A stretch of 8,253 nucleotides of DNA. Origin: PALSA-555 sp036521915. Its GTDB lineage: Bacteria; Actinomycetota; Acidimicrobiia; IMCC26256; PALSA-555. How positions within the stretch are numbered: position 1 is the stretch's first letter; every line of letters starts with the position of its first letter. The position numbers and the translations under genes were made by a program. Location: NCBI GenBank assembly GCA_036521915.1, contig DATDGU010000042.1, positions 1 to 8,253 on the forward strand. Reading direction: 5' to 3'. The notes under the pieces were generated by a model. The model saw only the letters and a program-made list of their open reading frames with translations, searched no databases and was not told the DNA's origin. This document shows positions 1 to 6,599 of the stretch, one piece after another.

Positions 1-1229
1 GGCCGCCCGGCCGCGTCGGCGAGGGCCTGCAGGAACGTCGGGTTGGACGTCATGCCCCCGTCGACGCGCAGCACGCCGATCGTCGTTGCCGCGTCGACGG
101 TCGCGGCGTCGACGAGGTCCGCGCCGCGCTGGGCGACGCCGACGAGCACGGCGCGCACGATCTGGGCCGCCGAGGTCCCGCGGGTGATGCCGAGCAGCGT
201 GCCCCGTGCGCCGTAGTCCCAGGAGGGTGTCCCGAGGCCGAGCAGCGCCGGTACGAACCAGACGTCGCCGGTGTTCTCGACCTCGGCCGCGAGGGTGTGC
301 GATGACGCGGCGTCCGGGATCAGGCCGAGGTCGTCGCGGAGCCACTCGATGTTGGTGCCCGCCGCCAGCGCGATCGCCTCCACGCCCCACGTGACCTGGC
401 CGGCGACGCGGCGGGTGATGATCGTGAACGTCCCGGCCGGGCCGCGATCGAAGCCGGGACGGTCGGCGCCGACGACGACGTCGAGCATCGCGCCGGTCCC
501 GAAGGTGATCTTCGCCTGGCCCGGCTCGACGCACGCCTGGCCGAGCAGCGACGCCTGCTGGTCCCCGAGGATCCCGGCGACGGGGGGCCGGCCGGGCAGC
601 GCGGCCGCGACGCCGAGCACGCCCGACGAGTCGACGACGGCCGGCAGCACGTGGCGGGGCACCCGCAACGCCGCGAGGGCGGTCTCGGACCAGTCGTCCC
701 CGGCGCGGCGACGCAGTCCCGTGACAGCGGCGTTGGACGCGTCGGTGACGTGTAGCGCGCCGTCGGAGAGCACCCACGCGACCCAGCTGTCCACGGTGCC
801 GAAGCAGAGGTCGCGGGTCCGCTCGGGGTCGGCGCGGTCGAGGAGCCACTCCAGCTTCGTCGCCGACTCGTTCGGCCCGACGCGCAGTCCCTCGGCGCGC
901 AGCTCGAGGCAGCGGCCGACCGTCCGCAGGTCCTGCCACCCGATCGCCGGTCCGACCGGCGCGCCCGACGCGCGGTCCCACAGCACCGTCGAGCCGCGCT
1001 GGTTCGCGATGCCCACGGCGGCGACCGGGCCCTGCTCGGCCAGCGCCGTGGCCGCCATGCGCCGTACCGCCTCGCCGAGCTGCGCGGCGTCGAACTCGAC
1101 CTGTCCGGGTGCCGGCGAGGACGGCAGCAGCGACTCGCGCCACTCGGCCCGGAGCCGGGCATCAGCCCCCACGACCGCGACCCGCACCGACGACGTGCCG
1201 ACGTCGACGACGAGGACCGGGTCCGTCAC
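1..1229 (-). CDS. FGGY-family carbohydrate kinase, glycerol-kinase-like (C-terminus beyond window)
   Basis: ATP-dependent sugar/polyol kinase of the FGGY fold, cytoplasmic; 409 codons are visible and about 90 C-terminal residues would lie beyond the left edge. Start is the GTG at 1229, one base after the TGA of the upstream oxidase gene, which implies translational coupling. The N-terminal phosphate-binding segment reads DVGTSSVR. Other GlpK-like blocks are GIANQRGSTVLW, AIGWQDLRT, FGTVDSWVAW, GILGDQQASLLGQ, TFGTGAML and VDGGMTSN (the last close to the window edge). Aligned by eye to E. coli GlpK, Arg83, Trp103 and Asp245 are kept, but Glu84 is Gly, Tyr135 is Asn and Phe270 is Met. These residues contact glycerol in E. 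coli, so the substrate may be another small polyol or hydroxy-acid. The operon with glpD still points to three-carbon metabolism. Family call is firm; substrate is not. Confidence 0.88.
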   Translation of the reverse strand, partial: MTDPVLVVDVGTSSVRVAVVGADARLRAEWRESLLPSSPAPGQVEFDAAQLGEAVRRMAATALAEQGPVAAVGIANQRGSTVLWDRASGAPVGPAIGWQDLRTVGRCLELRAEGLRVGPNESATKLEWLLDRADPERTRDLCFGTVDSWVAWVLSDGALHVTDASNAAVTGLRRRAGDDWSETALAALRVPRHVLPAVVDSSGVLGVAAALPGRPPVAGILGDQQASLLGQACVEPGQAKITFGTGAMLDVVVGADRPGFDRGPAGTFTIITRRVAGQVTWGVEAIALAAGTNIEWLRDDLGLIPDAASSHTLAAEVENTGDVWFVPALLGLGTPSWDYGARGTLLGITRGTSAAQIVRAVLVGVAQRGADLVDAATVDAATTIGVLRVDGGMTSNPTFLQALADAAGR

Positions 1230-1230
1230 G

Positions 1231-2745
1231 TCACGGCCACGCCGGCGACGGCCCGAACGGCGACGCCAGCCCGAGCTTGCCCGGGTTGAGGATCCCGCGC
1301 GGGTCGAGCGCCCCCTTCAGCGCGGCCAGCACGTCGGCGCCGGTGCCGAGCGCGTCGGCGACGAAGCGGGCGCGGTTCAAGCCGACGCCGTGGTGGTGGC
1401 TCAGCGCGCCGCCACGCGCGAGCACGGCGCGCGTCGCCGCGTCCCACGACGCCCGGTAGTACGCCTCGCGGCGCGCCGGCTCGGGCTGGCCGGCGAACGT
1501 GAAGTAGAGGCAGGCCCCGTCGAGGTAGGCGTGCGACTGGTGCGCCGACGCGGTGAGCGTCCCGTCGATGCGGGTCAGCGCGGCGGTTGCCTCGTCGTAG
1601 ATCGCCGGCAGGTCGCGCCACCGGGCCGCGATCTCCAGCGTGTCGACGACGTAGCCGCGCCGGATCAGCGCCTCGAGGGCCGAGACGTCGTTGCGGTGCT
1701 CGAGCCACCGGGCCACGAGGTCGTCGCCGAGCGGGGCGGCTGCGGCGCACGCCTCGGCGACGACGGCCATCGTCGCGTCGACGAGCCCGGGATCGCCCTC
1801 GTCGAGGACGACCAGGGCGTGGACGCCGACCTCGGTGCGGAGGCTGCGGGCCCCCTCGGCGTCGTCGTAGAGGCGCAGCACCGCCGGCGTCGCGCCGCGC
1901 TGGAGGATCACCCGGCACGCGTCGAGTCCCGCGGCGAACGACGAGAACCCGTACGCGGCCCGCCGTTCGGCCGGAGGCGTGGGGTGGACGCGCAGCCGCG
2001 CGCCCGTGATGACGCCGAGCGTGCCCTCGCTGCCGACGAACAGCTGCGTCAGGTCGGGGCCGGCCGCGGCGCGTGGCACGCCACCGGTGTGGACGACCGT
2101 CCCGTCGGCGAGCACGACGTCGAGGCCCTCGACGATGTCTTCGATCTTGCCGTAGCGCGTCGAGTACTGGCCGGCGCCCCGGCACGCGAGCCAGCCGCCC
2201 ACGGTCGAGAGCGCGACCGACTGGGGCCAGTGCCCGACCGTGACGTGGTGCGCCGCCCGCAGCTCGTCCTCGAGCACGTCGCCGAAGGTGCCGGCCCGCA
2301 CGTCGGCGACGAGCGACACCGCGTCGACGTCGACGATCCCCTCGAGGCCGCAGAGATCCAGGAGCAGCCCGCCGTGGACCGGGACGCTCGCGCCGCACAC
2401 GCCGCTGCGACCCGCCGCGGCCGTGACCGGGACCCTCGCCTCATGACAGACGGCGAGCACGTCGCCCACCTGCGCCGCGGTGCTCGGGCGTGCCACCGCC
2501 GCGGCGAGCGACGCGACCTGGTCGTCGAGCGCCCACACCATGCCGAGCGGCCACCAGTCGCGGCTGGCCTCCGCGCGTGTGCCTGCGTCGGTGACGACCG
2601 GGCAGACGTCGCGCAGCCGCGCGAGGACCGCGTCCGGGACGGCGACCCGAGCCGTGTCGAGGCGGCTCGTCGGCGGGACCTCGTCGGAGACGCCGGCGCC
2701 GAACGCGATCGGCGGGGTCGGGGCGCCGCGCCGGGTCTCGGGCAG
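1231..2745 (-). CDS. FAD-linked oxidase / alkyl-DHAP synthase-like flavoprotein
   Basis: Flavoprotein of the PCMH-type FAD-binding fold (FAD_binding_4 followed by FAD-oxidase C domain), relatives being D-lactate/glycolate dehydrogenases and alkyl-dihydroxyacetonephosphate synthase (AGPS). Numbered from 2745: FAD-binding segments GRSGVCGASVP near 112, GKIEDIVEGLDVVLADG near 199 and GSEGTLGVITG near 238. The C-terminal motif SHHHGVG has its His triplet at about 450-452, as in AGPS, whose triplet belongs to the active site. The protein ends with LDPRGILNPGK, typical of the family. The first ATG is at 2541, but coding-like sequence including RDWWPLGMVWAL continues upstream to PPIAFGAG, and no ATG, GTG or TTG exists in this frame before the glpD stop. 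I therefore extend to the CTG at 2745, which has AGGGG six bases upstream. The conservative start is 2541 (436 aa). The substrate is unproven: ether-lipid synthesis or oxidation of a hydroxy compound are both possible. Confidence 0.85.
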   Translation of the reverse strand: MPETRRGAPTPPIAFGAGVSDEVPPTSRLDTARVAVPDAVLARLRDVCPVVTDAGTRAEASRDWWPLGMVWALDDQVASLAAAVARPSTAAQVGDVLAVCHEARVPVTAAAGRSGVCGASVPVHGGLLLDLCGLEGIVDVDAVSLVADVRAGTFGDVLEDELRAAHHVTVGHWPQSVALSTVGGWLACRGAGQYSTRYGKIEDIVEGLDVVLADGTVVHTGGVPRAAAGPDLTQLFVGSEGTLGVITGARLRVHPTPPAERRAAYGFSSFAAGLDACRVILQRGATPAVLRLYDDAEGARSLRTEVGVHALVVLDEGDPGLVDATMAVVAEACAAAAPLGDDLVARWLEHRNDVSALEALIRRGYVVDTLEIAARWRDLPAIYDEATAALTRIDGTLTASAHQSHAYLDGACLYFTFAGQPEPARREAYYRASWDAATRAVLARGGALSHHHGVGLNRARFVADALGTGADVLAALKGALDPRGILNPGKLGLASPFGPSPAWP

Positions 2746-2751
2746 GTCCGG

Positions 2752-2756
2752 CCCCT
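2752..2756 (-). promoter_or_regulatory. Shine-Dalgarno-like AGGGG before the proposed CTG start
   Basis: On the minus strand AGGGG sits six bases before CTG at 2745, within the 13-nt gap after the glpD TAG. It is the only start-like arrangement found between the glpD stop and the ATG at 2541. This supports, but does not prove, a CTG initiation for the FAD-linked oxidase. Confidence 0.4.
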
Positions 2757-2758
2757 GG

Positions 2759-4417
2759 CTAGGCGCCGAGCGACGCGTCGAGCGCGGTCTCGGGCAGCTG
2801 GGCGACGCCGCGCTCGTGGTCGACGGCGGCGCGGTACTCGTCGACCTCCCGCGCCACGCGCGCGTCGTCCCAGTCGAGCTCGGGGGCGAGGAGGCGCGCC
2901 ACGTCCCCGGCCGCGGCCTTGGACGCGTCGCGTGCGAGGAGCCGGGCGCGGGTGCGGCGGGACAGCACGTCGTCGAGCGTGGTGGCCATCTCGTGGCGGA
3001 CGGCGTGGATCGCCTCGGCCCGGAGGTAGGGGAGGCCGGGCACGAGCGGCTCCCGGAGGCTCGGGTCCTCCCGGAGCAGGCCCAGCACCGCCTCGGCCTC
3101 CGTGCCGTAGCGGCTGCCGAGGTGCTCGTGCACGCTCGGCTCGCCGCCCGGGTCGGGTGCCTCGAACCCGTCGGCGCCGAGGAGGGCCAGCCGCCGCGTG
3201 TGGCACTTGGCCCGCCGGCCGAGGAGGCGCGCCGCCTGGTCGATCGTGTCGGCGGCCATGCGCCGGTAGGTCGTGAGCTTGCCGCCCGTCACCGTGATGA
3301 CCCCGCTCGTCGACACCCGCACACCGTGGCGGCGCGAGAGGTCCGCCGTTCGGGCGCTGGTCGCGGTGCGCCGCAGCGGTCGCAGCCCGGCCCAGGTCCC
3401 GCAGATGTCCTCCACGCCGACCGGGTGGGCGATGGCGCGGTTCAGCGCGCGGAGCAGGTACTCGATGTCGTCGGGGCTGCACTGCGGGTCGTCGAGCGGC
3501 CCGTCGTAGTCGGTGTCGGTCGTCCCGACGTAGGTGAAGTCGCCCCACGGCACGACGAACACCGACCGGCGGTCACGGGGGACCGGGACGATCACGGCGA
3601 TCTTGTTGCGCACCTTCGACCACGGGACCGTGATGTGCACGCCCTTCGCCGGGCGGATCGACTCGGGGTTCGCGCCCTCGTCGAGGGCCCGCAGGCCGTC
3701 CGCCCAGACCCCGGTGGCGTTCACGACGATGCGAGTCCGGACGGTGACCTCCTCGCCGTCGGCGCGGAGCGTGATCGCCTGGACGTTGTCGTCGGCTCCC
3801 TTCGCGAGCCCGACCGCGTCGAGGCGGTTGGCGACGACCGCGCCGTGCGCCGCCGCGGTGCGGGCCAGGCACAGGGTGAGGCGGGCGTCGTCGGCGTGGG
3901 CGTCGTAGTAGAGGTACGCCGAGGCGAGGGTCTCGGGGCGCAGCGTCGGCATGAGCGCCAGCGCGCGGTCGTGGTCGATGCGGCGGTGCGCCTTGTGGAT
4001 GCGCAGGCCGCCCGTGACGTCGTACATCCAGAGCGCGGCGCCGAGCGCCCGGGCGACACGCCGGTCGACGAGCCCGTCGCGGGCCAGGATCGGGATGAGG
4101 AAGGGCAGCACCCGCACCAGGTGCGGGGCGTTGCGCAGCGCCACCTGGCGCTCGGCGAGACCCTCGTACACGAGGGCGACGTCCTTCTGCTGCAGGTAGC
4201 GCAGGCCGCCGTGCACCAGCTTCGAGGACTTCGACGAGGTGCCCGAGGCGAAGTCGTCCCGCTCGACGAGGGCCGTGCGGAAGCCGCGGGCGGCGGCGTC
4301 GAGCGCGCAGCCCGCGCCGGTGATCCCGCCACCGACGACCACGACGTCGAAGGCCTCCTCGGCCAGGCGTCGGAGCGCGTCGGCCCGGTCGAAGGCGACG
4401 GTCGGCACGGGCGCCAC
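2759..4417 (-). CDS. glpD: aerobic glycerol-3-phosphate dehydrogenase (FAD), GlpD type
   Basis: Oxidises sn-glycerol-3-phosphate to dihydroxyacetone phosphate, passing electrons via FAD to the respiratory quinone pool; normally a peripheral membrane enzyme. From GTG at 4417 it is 552 aa, a usual GlpD length. The dinucleotide-binding motif GGGITGAG lies at residues 29-36, preceded by the beta strand FDVVVV. The GlpD signature GTSSKSSKLVHGGLRYL is at 59-75. Further on come RPAKGVHI, the DICGTWAGLRPL block and TGGKLTTYRRMA, followed by the helical DAO C-terminal domain. GTG at 4408 is an equally possible start, as neither has a clear Shine-Dalgarno. The frame stays open upstream to 5224, but that part crosses the rhodanese gene and a divergent promoter and is not coding. 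It lies 35 nt after the rhodanese and 13 nt before the CTG of the oxidase, so it is the core of the operon. TAG stop at 2761-2759. Confidence 0.95.
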   Translation of the reverse strand: MAPVPTVAFDRADALRRLAEEAFDVVVVGGGITGAGCALDAAARGFRTALVERDDFASGTSSKSSKLVHGGLRYLQQKDVALVYEGLAERQVALRNAPHLVRVLPFLIPILARDGLVDRRVARALGAALWMYDVTGGLRIHKAHRRIDHDRALALMPTLRPETLASAYLYYDAHADDARLTLCLARTAAAHGAVVANRLDAVGLAKGADDNVQAITLRADGEEVTVRTRIVVNATGVWADGLRALDEGANPESIRPAKGVHITVPWSKVRNKIAVIVPVPRDRRSVFVVPWGDFTYVGTTDTDYDGPLDDPQCSPDDIEYLLRALNRAIAHPVGVEDICGTWAGLRPLRRTATSARTADLSRRHGVRVSTSGVITVTGGKLTTYRRMAADTIDQAARLLGRRAKCHTRRLALLGADGFEAPDPGGEPSVHEHLGSRYGTEAEAVLGLLREDPSLREPLVPGLPYLRAEAIHAVRHEMATTLDDVLSRRTRARLLARDASKAAAGDVARLLAPELDWDDARVAREVDEYRAAVDHERGVAQLPETALDASLGA

Positions 4418-4452
4418 GCTACCGGCGGGGTCGCGGCGACCGGTGGGGCGGA

Positions 4453-4800
4453 TCAGGCGACGACGCCGTCGTCGCCGGCGTCGGTGACGATCGGCAGCCC
4501 CGCCGCGGCCCAGGCCTGCATCCCGCCCGCCAGGTTCGTCGCCTCGTAGCCGGCCTGCCGCAGGGCGGCCGTGACCCGAGCGGAGCGGCTGCCGACCCGG
4601 CACACCACGACGATGTCCCGGTCGGTGGGCAGCTCGCCCTGGCGGGCGGCGACCTCGCGCATCGGGATCCAGACGGCGGCGGGCGCATGGCCGGCCGTCC
4701 ACTCCTCCGGCTCGCGGACGTCGAGGAGCAGCGCCCCGCCGTCGAGGCGCGCCGCGGCGCCGGTCGCGTCGATCGCCGGGACCCCAGGGCTGCCCGTCAC
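4453..4800 (-). CDS. single-domain rhodanese-like protein
   Basis: Small cytoplasmic rhodanese-homology protein of 115 aa; such proteins carry sulfur as a cysteine persulfide for thiosulfate:cyanide sulfurtransfer or general sulfur trafficking. The CH2A-like segment LDVREPEEWTAGHAP is at residues 26-40, and the catalytic loop is CRVGSRS with Cys67, fitting the CxxGxR type. The C-terminal NLAGGMQAW motif is typical of the family. I chose GTG at 4800 because GGGAGG stands eight bases upstream and the domain begins a few residues later (VPAIDATGAAARL). A TTG at 4866 would add 22 unlike residues with no ribosome site. It appears to be the first gene of the glpD operon. Its role there is unknown; no sulfur-metabolism gene is visible nearby. 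Confidence 0.88.
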   Translation of the reverse strand: MTGSPGVPAIDATGAAARLDGGALLLDVREPEEWTAGHAPAAVWIPMREVAARQGELPTDRDIVVVCRVGSRSARVTAALRQAGYEATNLAGGMQAWAAAGLPIVTDAGDDGVVA

Positions 4801-4808
4801 CGCCCCAG

Positions 4809-4814
4809 CCTCCC
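4809..4814 (-). promoter_or_regulatory. ribosome binding site GGGAGG for the rhodanese
   Basis: Minus-strand GGGAGG with eight bases to the GTG at 4800. It decides the start of the rhodanese in favour of the GTG over the upstream in-frame TTG at 4866. Confidence 0.65.
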
Positions 4815-4862
4815 ACCAACGGGTCGGCCCTGACGTGTCGCAGATTTTTTTCGCCGGGATGC

Positions 4863-4890
4863 TCAAGATTCGCGGCGGACACGCCGAGAA
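4863..4890 (+). promoter_or_regulatory. sigma-28 (FliA/WhiG)-like promoter
   Basis: TCAAG at 4863-4867 is followed by a 15-nt spacer and GCCGAGAA at 4883-4890. The known sigma-28 family consensus is TAAA, about 15 nt, GCCGATAA. The -10 element matches 7 of 8 bases. The -35 is a weaker match: TCAA against TAAA, which makes the spacer 16 by strict alignment. A run of seven T at 4845-4851 lies just upstream, in an otherwise GC-rich stretch, and could act as an UP-like element. The motif is about 46 nt ahead of the ATG at 4937 and would drive the secreted protein and diguanylate cyclase pair. Motility sigma factors commonly control c-di-GMP enzymes, which fits. Match was made by eye. Confidence 0.55.
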
Positions 4891-4925
4891 CTGGGGCTGG
4901 TGCGGCGGGGCATGCGCATCGCAGC

Positions 4926-4934
4926 AAAGGGAGG
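4926..4934 (+). promoter_or_regulatory. purine-rich ribosome binding site before ATG 4937
   Basis: AAAGGGAGG ends two bases before ATG 4937. The AAGG part gives a normal six-base spacing; the GGAGG part alone would be too close. It supports ATG 4937 rather than the in-frame GTG at 4994, which has no such site. Confidence 0.5.
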
Positions 4935-4936
4935 CG

Positions 4937-5676
4937 ATGATCAGCTCCGCGGGTCAGAAGCCTGAGGTCCGGCACGCTCACGGCACGGGCGCGGTGAGCG
5001 GCCGGCTGTTCGCCGCGTTCGCGGCCAGCGCGGCGCTCGTCCTGTTCGTCGCCGGTCCGGCGTCGGCCGGCGGGTCGGCGCGCGTCCCGGCCCACCACGT
5101 CCACGACGGTGGCGGGCAGTCCGGCAGGGGCGGGCCCGCCGGTGGTGGCGCCGCCGGCGGCGGGTTCGGTGACGGGCATCACCACGATGGCGATCACGAC
5201 CATCACGGCGACGGTCAGAGGCAACAGCAGCCACAGAGTGCCGGCGGGTCCACCACGCCCCCGCAGGGCTCACAGTCCCCGCCCACGTCGACGACGACGT
5301 CGACGGTCGCCCCCGCTGTGTCCATCCTCTCGGGCGCGCCGGCGACGACCACCCCGACCACGGCACCGAGCCGGACGGCCACGGCGGTCAGCGCCGGCCG
5401 CACCCGGGGCGGCGTCTCGGACGGCGGCGGCCCGCCCCCGGCCGCGTTCACCCCGGCCCCGGCACCCGCGCCGCCGGCCCAGATCTTCCCGCTGCCGCCG
5501 CCCGGCAGGGCGGAGTCGCGCGGGCGCTGCAGGCGGCGCAGTCCTACGTGCTGCTGCTCGCGCTGGCCGGTGCCGTCGTGCTGTTCCTCGCCGTCCAGGG
5601 CCTCCTCGACCGGCGTGACCCGCGGATCGTGCGGGCGCCGGTGCGAGATCACCTCGAGTTCCACGACTTCGAATGA
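4937..5676 (+). CDS. secreted/membrane-anchored His- and Thr/Pro-rich protein, frameshifted
   Basis: I recognise no family. Frame 2 from ATG 4937 gives a signal peptide: a charged start, the hydrophobic core LFAAFAASAALVLFVAG, and a likely cleavage after ASA at residue 44. Next come a Gly-rich stretch and a His/Asp cluster HHHDGDHDHHGDG at residues 81-93. A Ser/Thr/Pro-rich linker follows, ending in APAPAPPAQIFPLPPP. After about 5505 this frame turns into Arg/Cys/Ser-rich shadow sequence and stops at 5692. Frame 1, in contrast, gives ALQAAQSYVLLLALAGAV, a transmembrane helix, then the basic tail LLDRRDPRIVRAPVRDHL and TGA at 5674-5676, overlapping the next gene's ATG as ATGA. The intended product is probably a single-pass protein with an external His-rich arm and short cytoplasmic tail, about 245 aa. 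One base seems missing near 5490-5520. It is coupled to the cyclase and could sense or scaffold for it (inference). Confidence 0.65.
5490..5520 (+). other. frame change site (2 to 1) in the secreted protein gene
   Basis: Upstream of here the Pro/Thr-rich frame is convincing; downstream the membrane helix is in the frame starting one base earlier. A single missing base in the run GCTGCCGCCGCCCGGC would explain it. No classical X XXY YYZ slippery heptamer is visible, so a sequencing or assembly deletion, or a true mutation, is more likely than programmed frameshifting. Confidence 0.6.
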
Positions 5677-6599
5677 CCACGGCGCTCGGTGACCCGCAGG
5701 CGCCGGTCCAGGATCGGCTCGGCGTCCTCCAGCTTGTCCGCGTCAGCCTCGCGGTCGCCGTCGCCGCGCTGCCGCCGCTGGTCGGGACCCGGAGCGCGCC
5801 GCTGACCCTGCCCGCGGCGTACCTCGCGGTCGTGCTGCTGGCCGAGGTCGTTCGCCGCTGTCAGCCCCGCCTCACCGCCTCGCTGCTCAGCGCGCTCGTC
5901 CTCGTCGATGGCGCGTTCCTCGCCGCGGCGGTGCTCCTGACCGGCGGGACGACGAGCCCGCTGCTGTTCCTCGCGTTCCTCGAGGTGGTCGCGGTGACGC
6001 TCCTGGCGTCGCCGCGCACCGGGCTGAAGCTCGCCGTCTGGTGCGCGCTGCTGCTGTTCCTGGGGCGCACCGCCGCGGTGACGGGGGTGCTCAAGCTCAC
6101 CGCGTCGGGCGACGACCGCGCCGCCGCGCTGAGCGGCGCCGCCTTCCTGCTCTTCGCCGTCGGGGCCGCGGCGTTCCAGTCGGTGAACGAGAAGGCGCTG
6201 CGGCGAAGCGGCTCCGAGCTGCTCGGACTCGTCGAGCTCGGTGACACGCTCGAGCAGGCCCGGCGCCCCGACGACGTCGTCACCGTGCTCCTCGAGCACC
6301 TCCGCACCCACCTCGGCTTCGTCCGCGCCGTCGCGTTCCTGCGCGGCGAGGACGCCTGGGCGGTCGTCGGCGACGTCGCGTCGCCCGGCCAGCACGCCGG
6401 CGGGCTCGGGCCGGTCGGCGACGCGTCCTCGCCGACGGGGAGACACGACTCGTGCGGGGCTTCGCGCGCGGGCTGCTCGCCGAGCAGCTGCCGTGGGCGC
6501 AGAACCTCGTCATCGCGGCGCTCGCCGGCGAGGACCAGCCGCTCGGCCTCGTCGTCGCCGAGTGGGGCCGCGGGCCCCACGCACGGATCACGGAGCTGA
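5673..6599 (+). CDS. N-terminal part of membrane GAF-GGDEF diguanylate cyclase (frameshifted)
   Basis: First part of a membrane-bound diguanylate cyclase whose catalytic half continues in another frame from about 6422. ATG 5673 overlaps the preceding TGA as ATGA and has no strong Shine-Dalgarno, so it is probably translated by coupling. Six hydrophobic helices can be seen at about residues 16-38, 44-60, 67-90, 95-112, 116-136 and 150-168. A linker helix ending in LGDTLEQARRPDD follows. It leads into a GAF-like start (VVTVLLEHLRTHLGFVRAVA), with the last convincing residues near Gly249 at 6419. From there to the stop at 6599 the frame is Ser/Arg/Pro-rich shadow sequence. The six-helix region would be the sensory or anchoring module; I cannot place it in a named family. 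The intact protein would be about 496 aa and end at 7162. Confidence 0.75.
   Translation: MTTALGDPQAPVQDRLGVLQLVRVSLAVAVAALPPLVGTRSAPLTLPAAYLAVVLLAEVVRRCQPRLTASLLSALVLVDGAFLAAAVLLTGGTTSPLLFLAFLEVVAVTLLASPRTGLKLAVWCALLLFLGRTAAVTGVLKLTASGDDRAAALSGAAFLLFAVGAAAFQSVNEKALRRSGSELLGLVELGDTLEQARRPDDVVTVLLEHLRTHLGFVRAVAFLRGEDAWAVVGDVASPGQHAGGLGPVGDASSPTGRHDSCGASRAGCSPSSCRGRRTSSSRRSPARTSRSASSSPSGAAGPTHGSRS
6405..6430 (+). other. frame change site (0 to 2) in the diguanylate cyclase gene
   Basis: The GAF-like region reads through GGLGPVGD in frame 0 up to about 6422 and resumes as RVLADGETRLVRGFARGLL in the frame starting one base earlier. One base missing in the G/C-rich stretch near 6408-6425 would restore a continuous protein. 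The direction is the same as the break near 5505. No slippery heptamer is evident. Confidence 0.65.

Noticed and set aside
271..3276. Very long open frame on the plus strand opposite the kinase, oxidase and glpD genes
   Set aside because: Its translation is Arg/Ala/Gly-rich without domains, and it lies antisense to three clearly recognisable enzymes; an artefact of high GC.
4801..4866. TTG start at 4866 for the rhodanese
   Set aside because: No ribosome site, a non-domain N-terminus that overlaps the promoter-like region, and a better GTG with GGGAGG at 4800.
4845..4866. Minus-strand promoter for the rhodanese operon around TTGAGC and the A-run
   Set aside because: TTGAGC has no acceptable -10 hexamer at 16-18 nt, so I could not support a promoter call.
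4891..4936. Possible c-di-GMP riboswitch in the leader of the signal-peptide gene
   Set aside because: The leader after the promoter is too short and lacks the conserved GEMM sequences.
4801..5224. Upstream extension of the glpD frame with a hydrophobic N-terminus (PLTVAVMVVIAIVVMPV)
   Set aside because: It is antisense to the signal-peptide gene and crosses the rhodanese gene in another frame. The hydrophobicity comes from the complement of the His/Asp codons.
5285..5305. Repeated ACG/TCG triplets in the linker of the secreted protein
   Set aside because: Simple Thr/Ser codon repetition in a low-complexity linker, not a regulatory repeat or CRISPR.
5490..6430. Programmed -1 ribosomal frameshifting at the two frame changes
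   Set aside because: No slippery heptamer or obvious stimulatory stem-loop could be seen at either site; a missing base is simpler.
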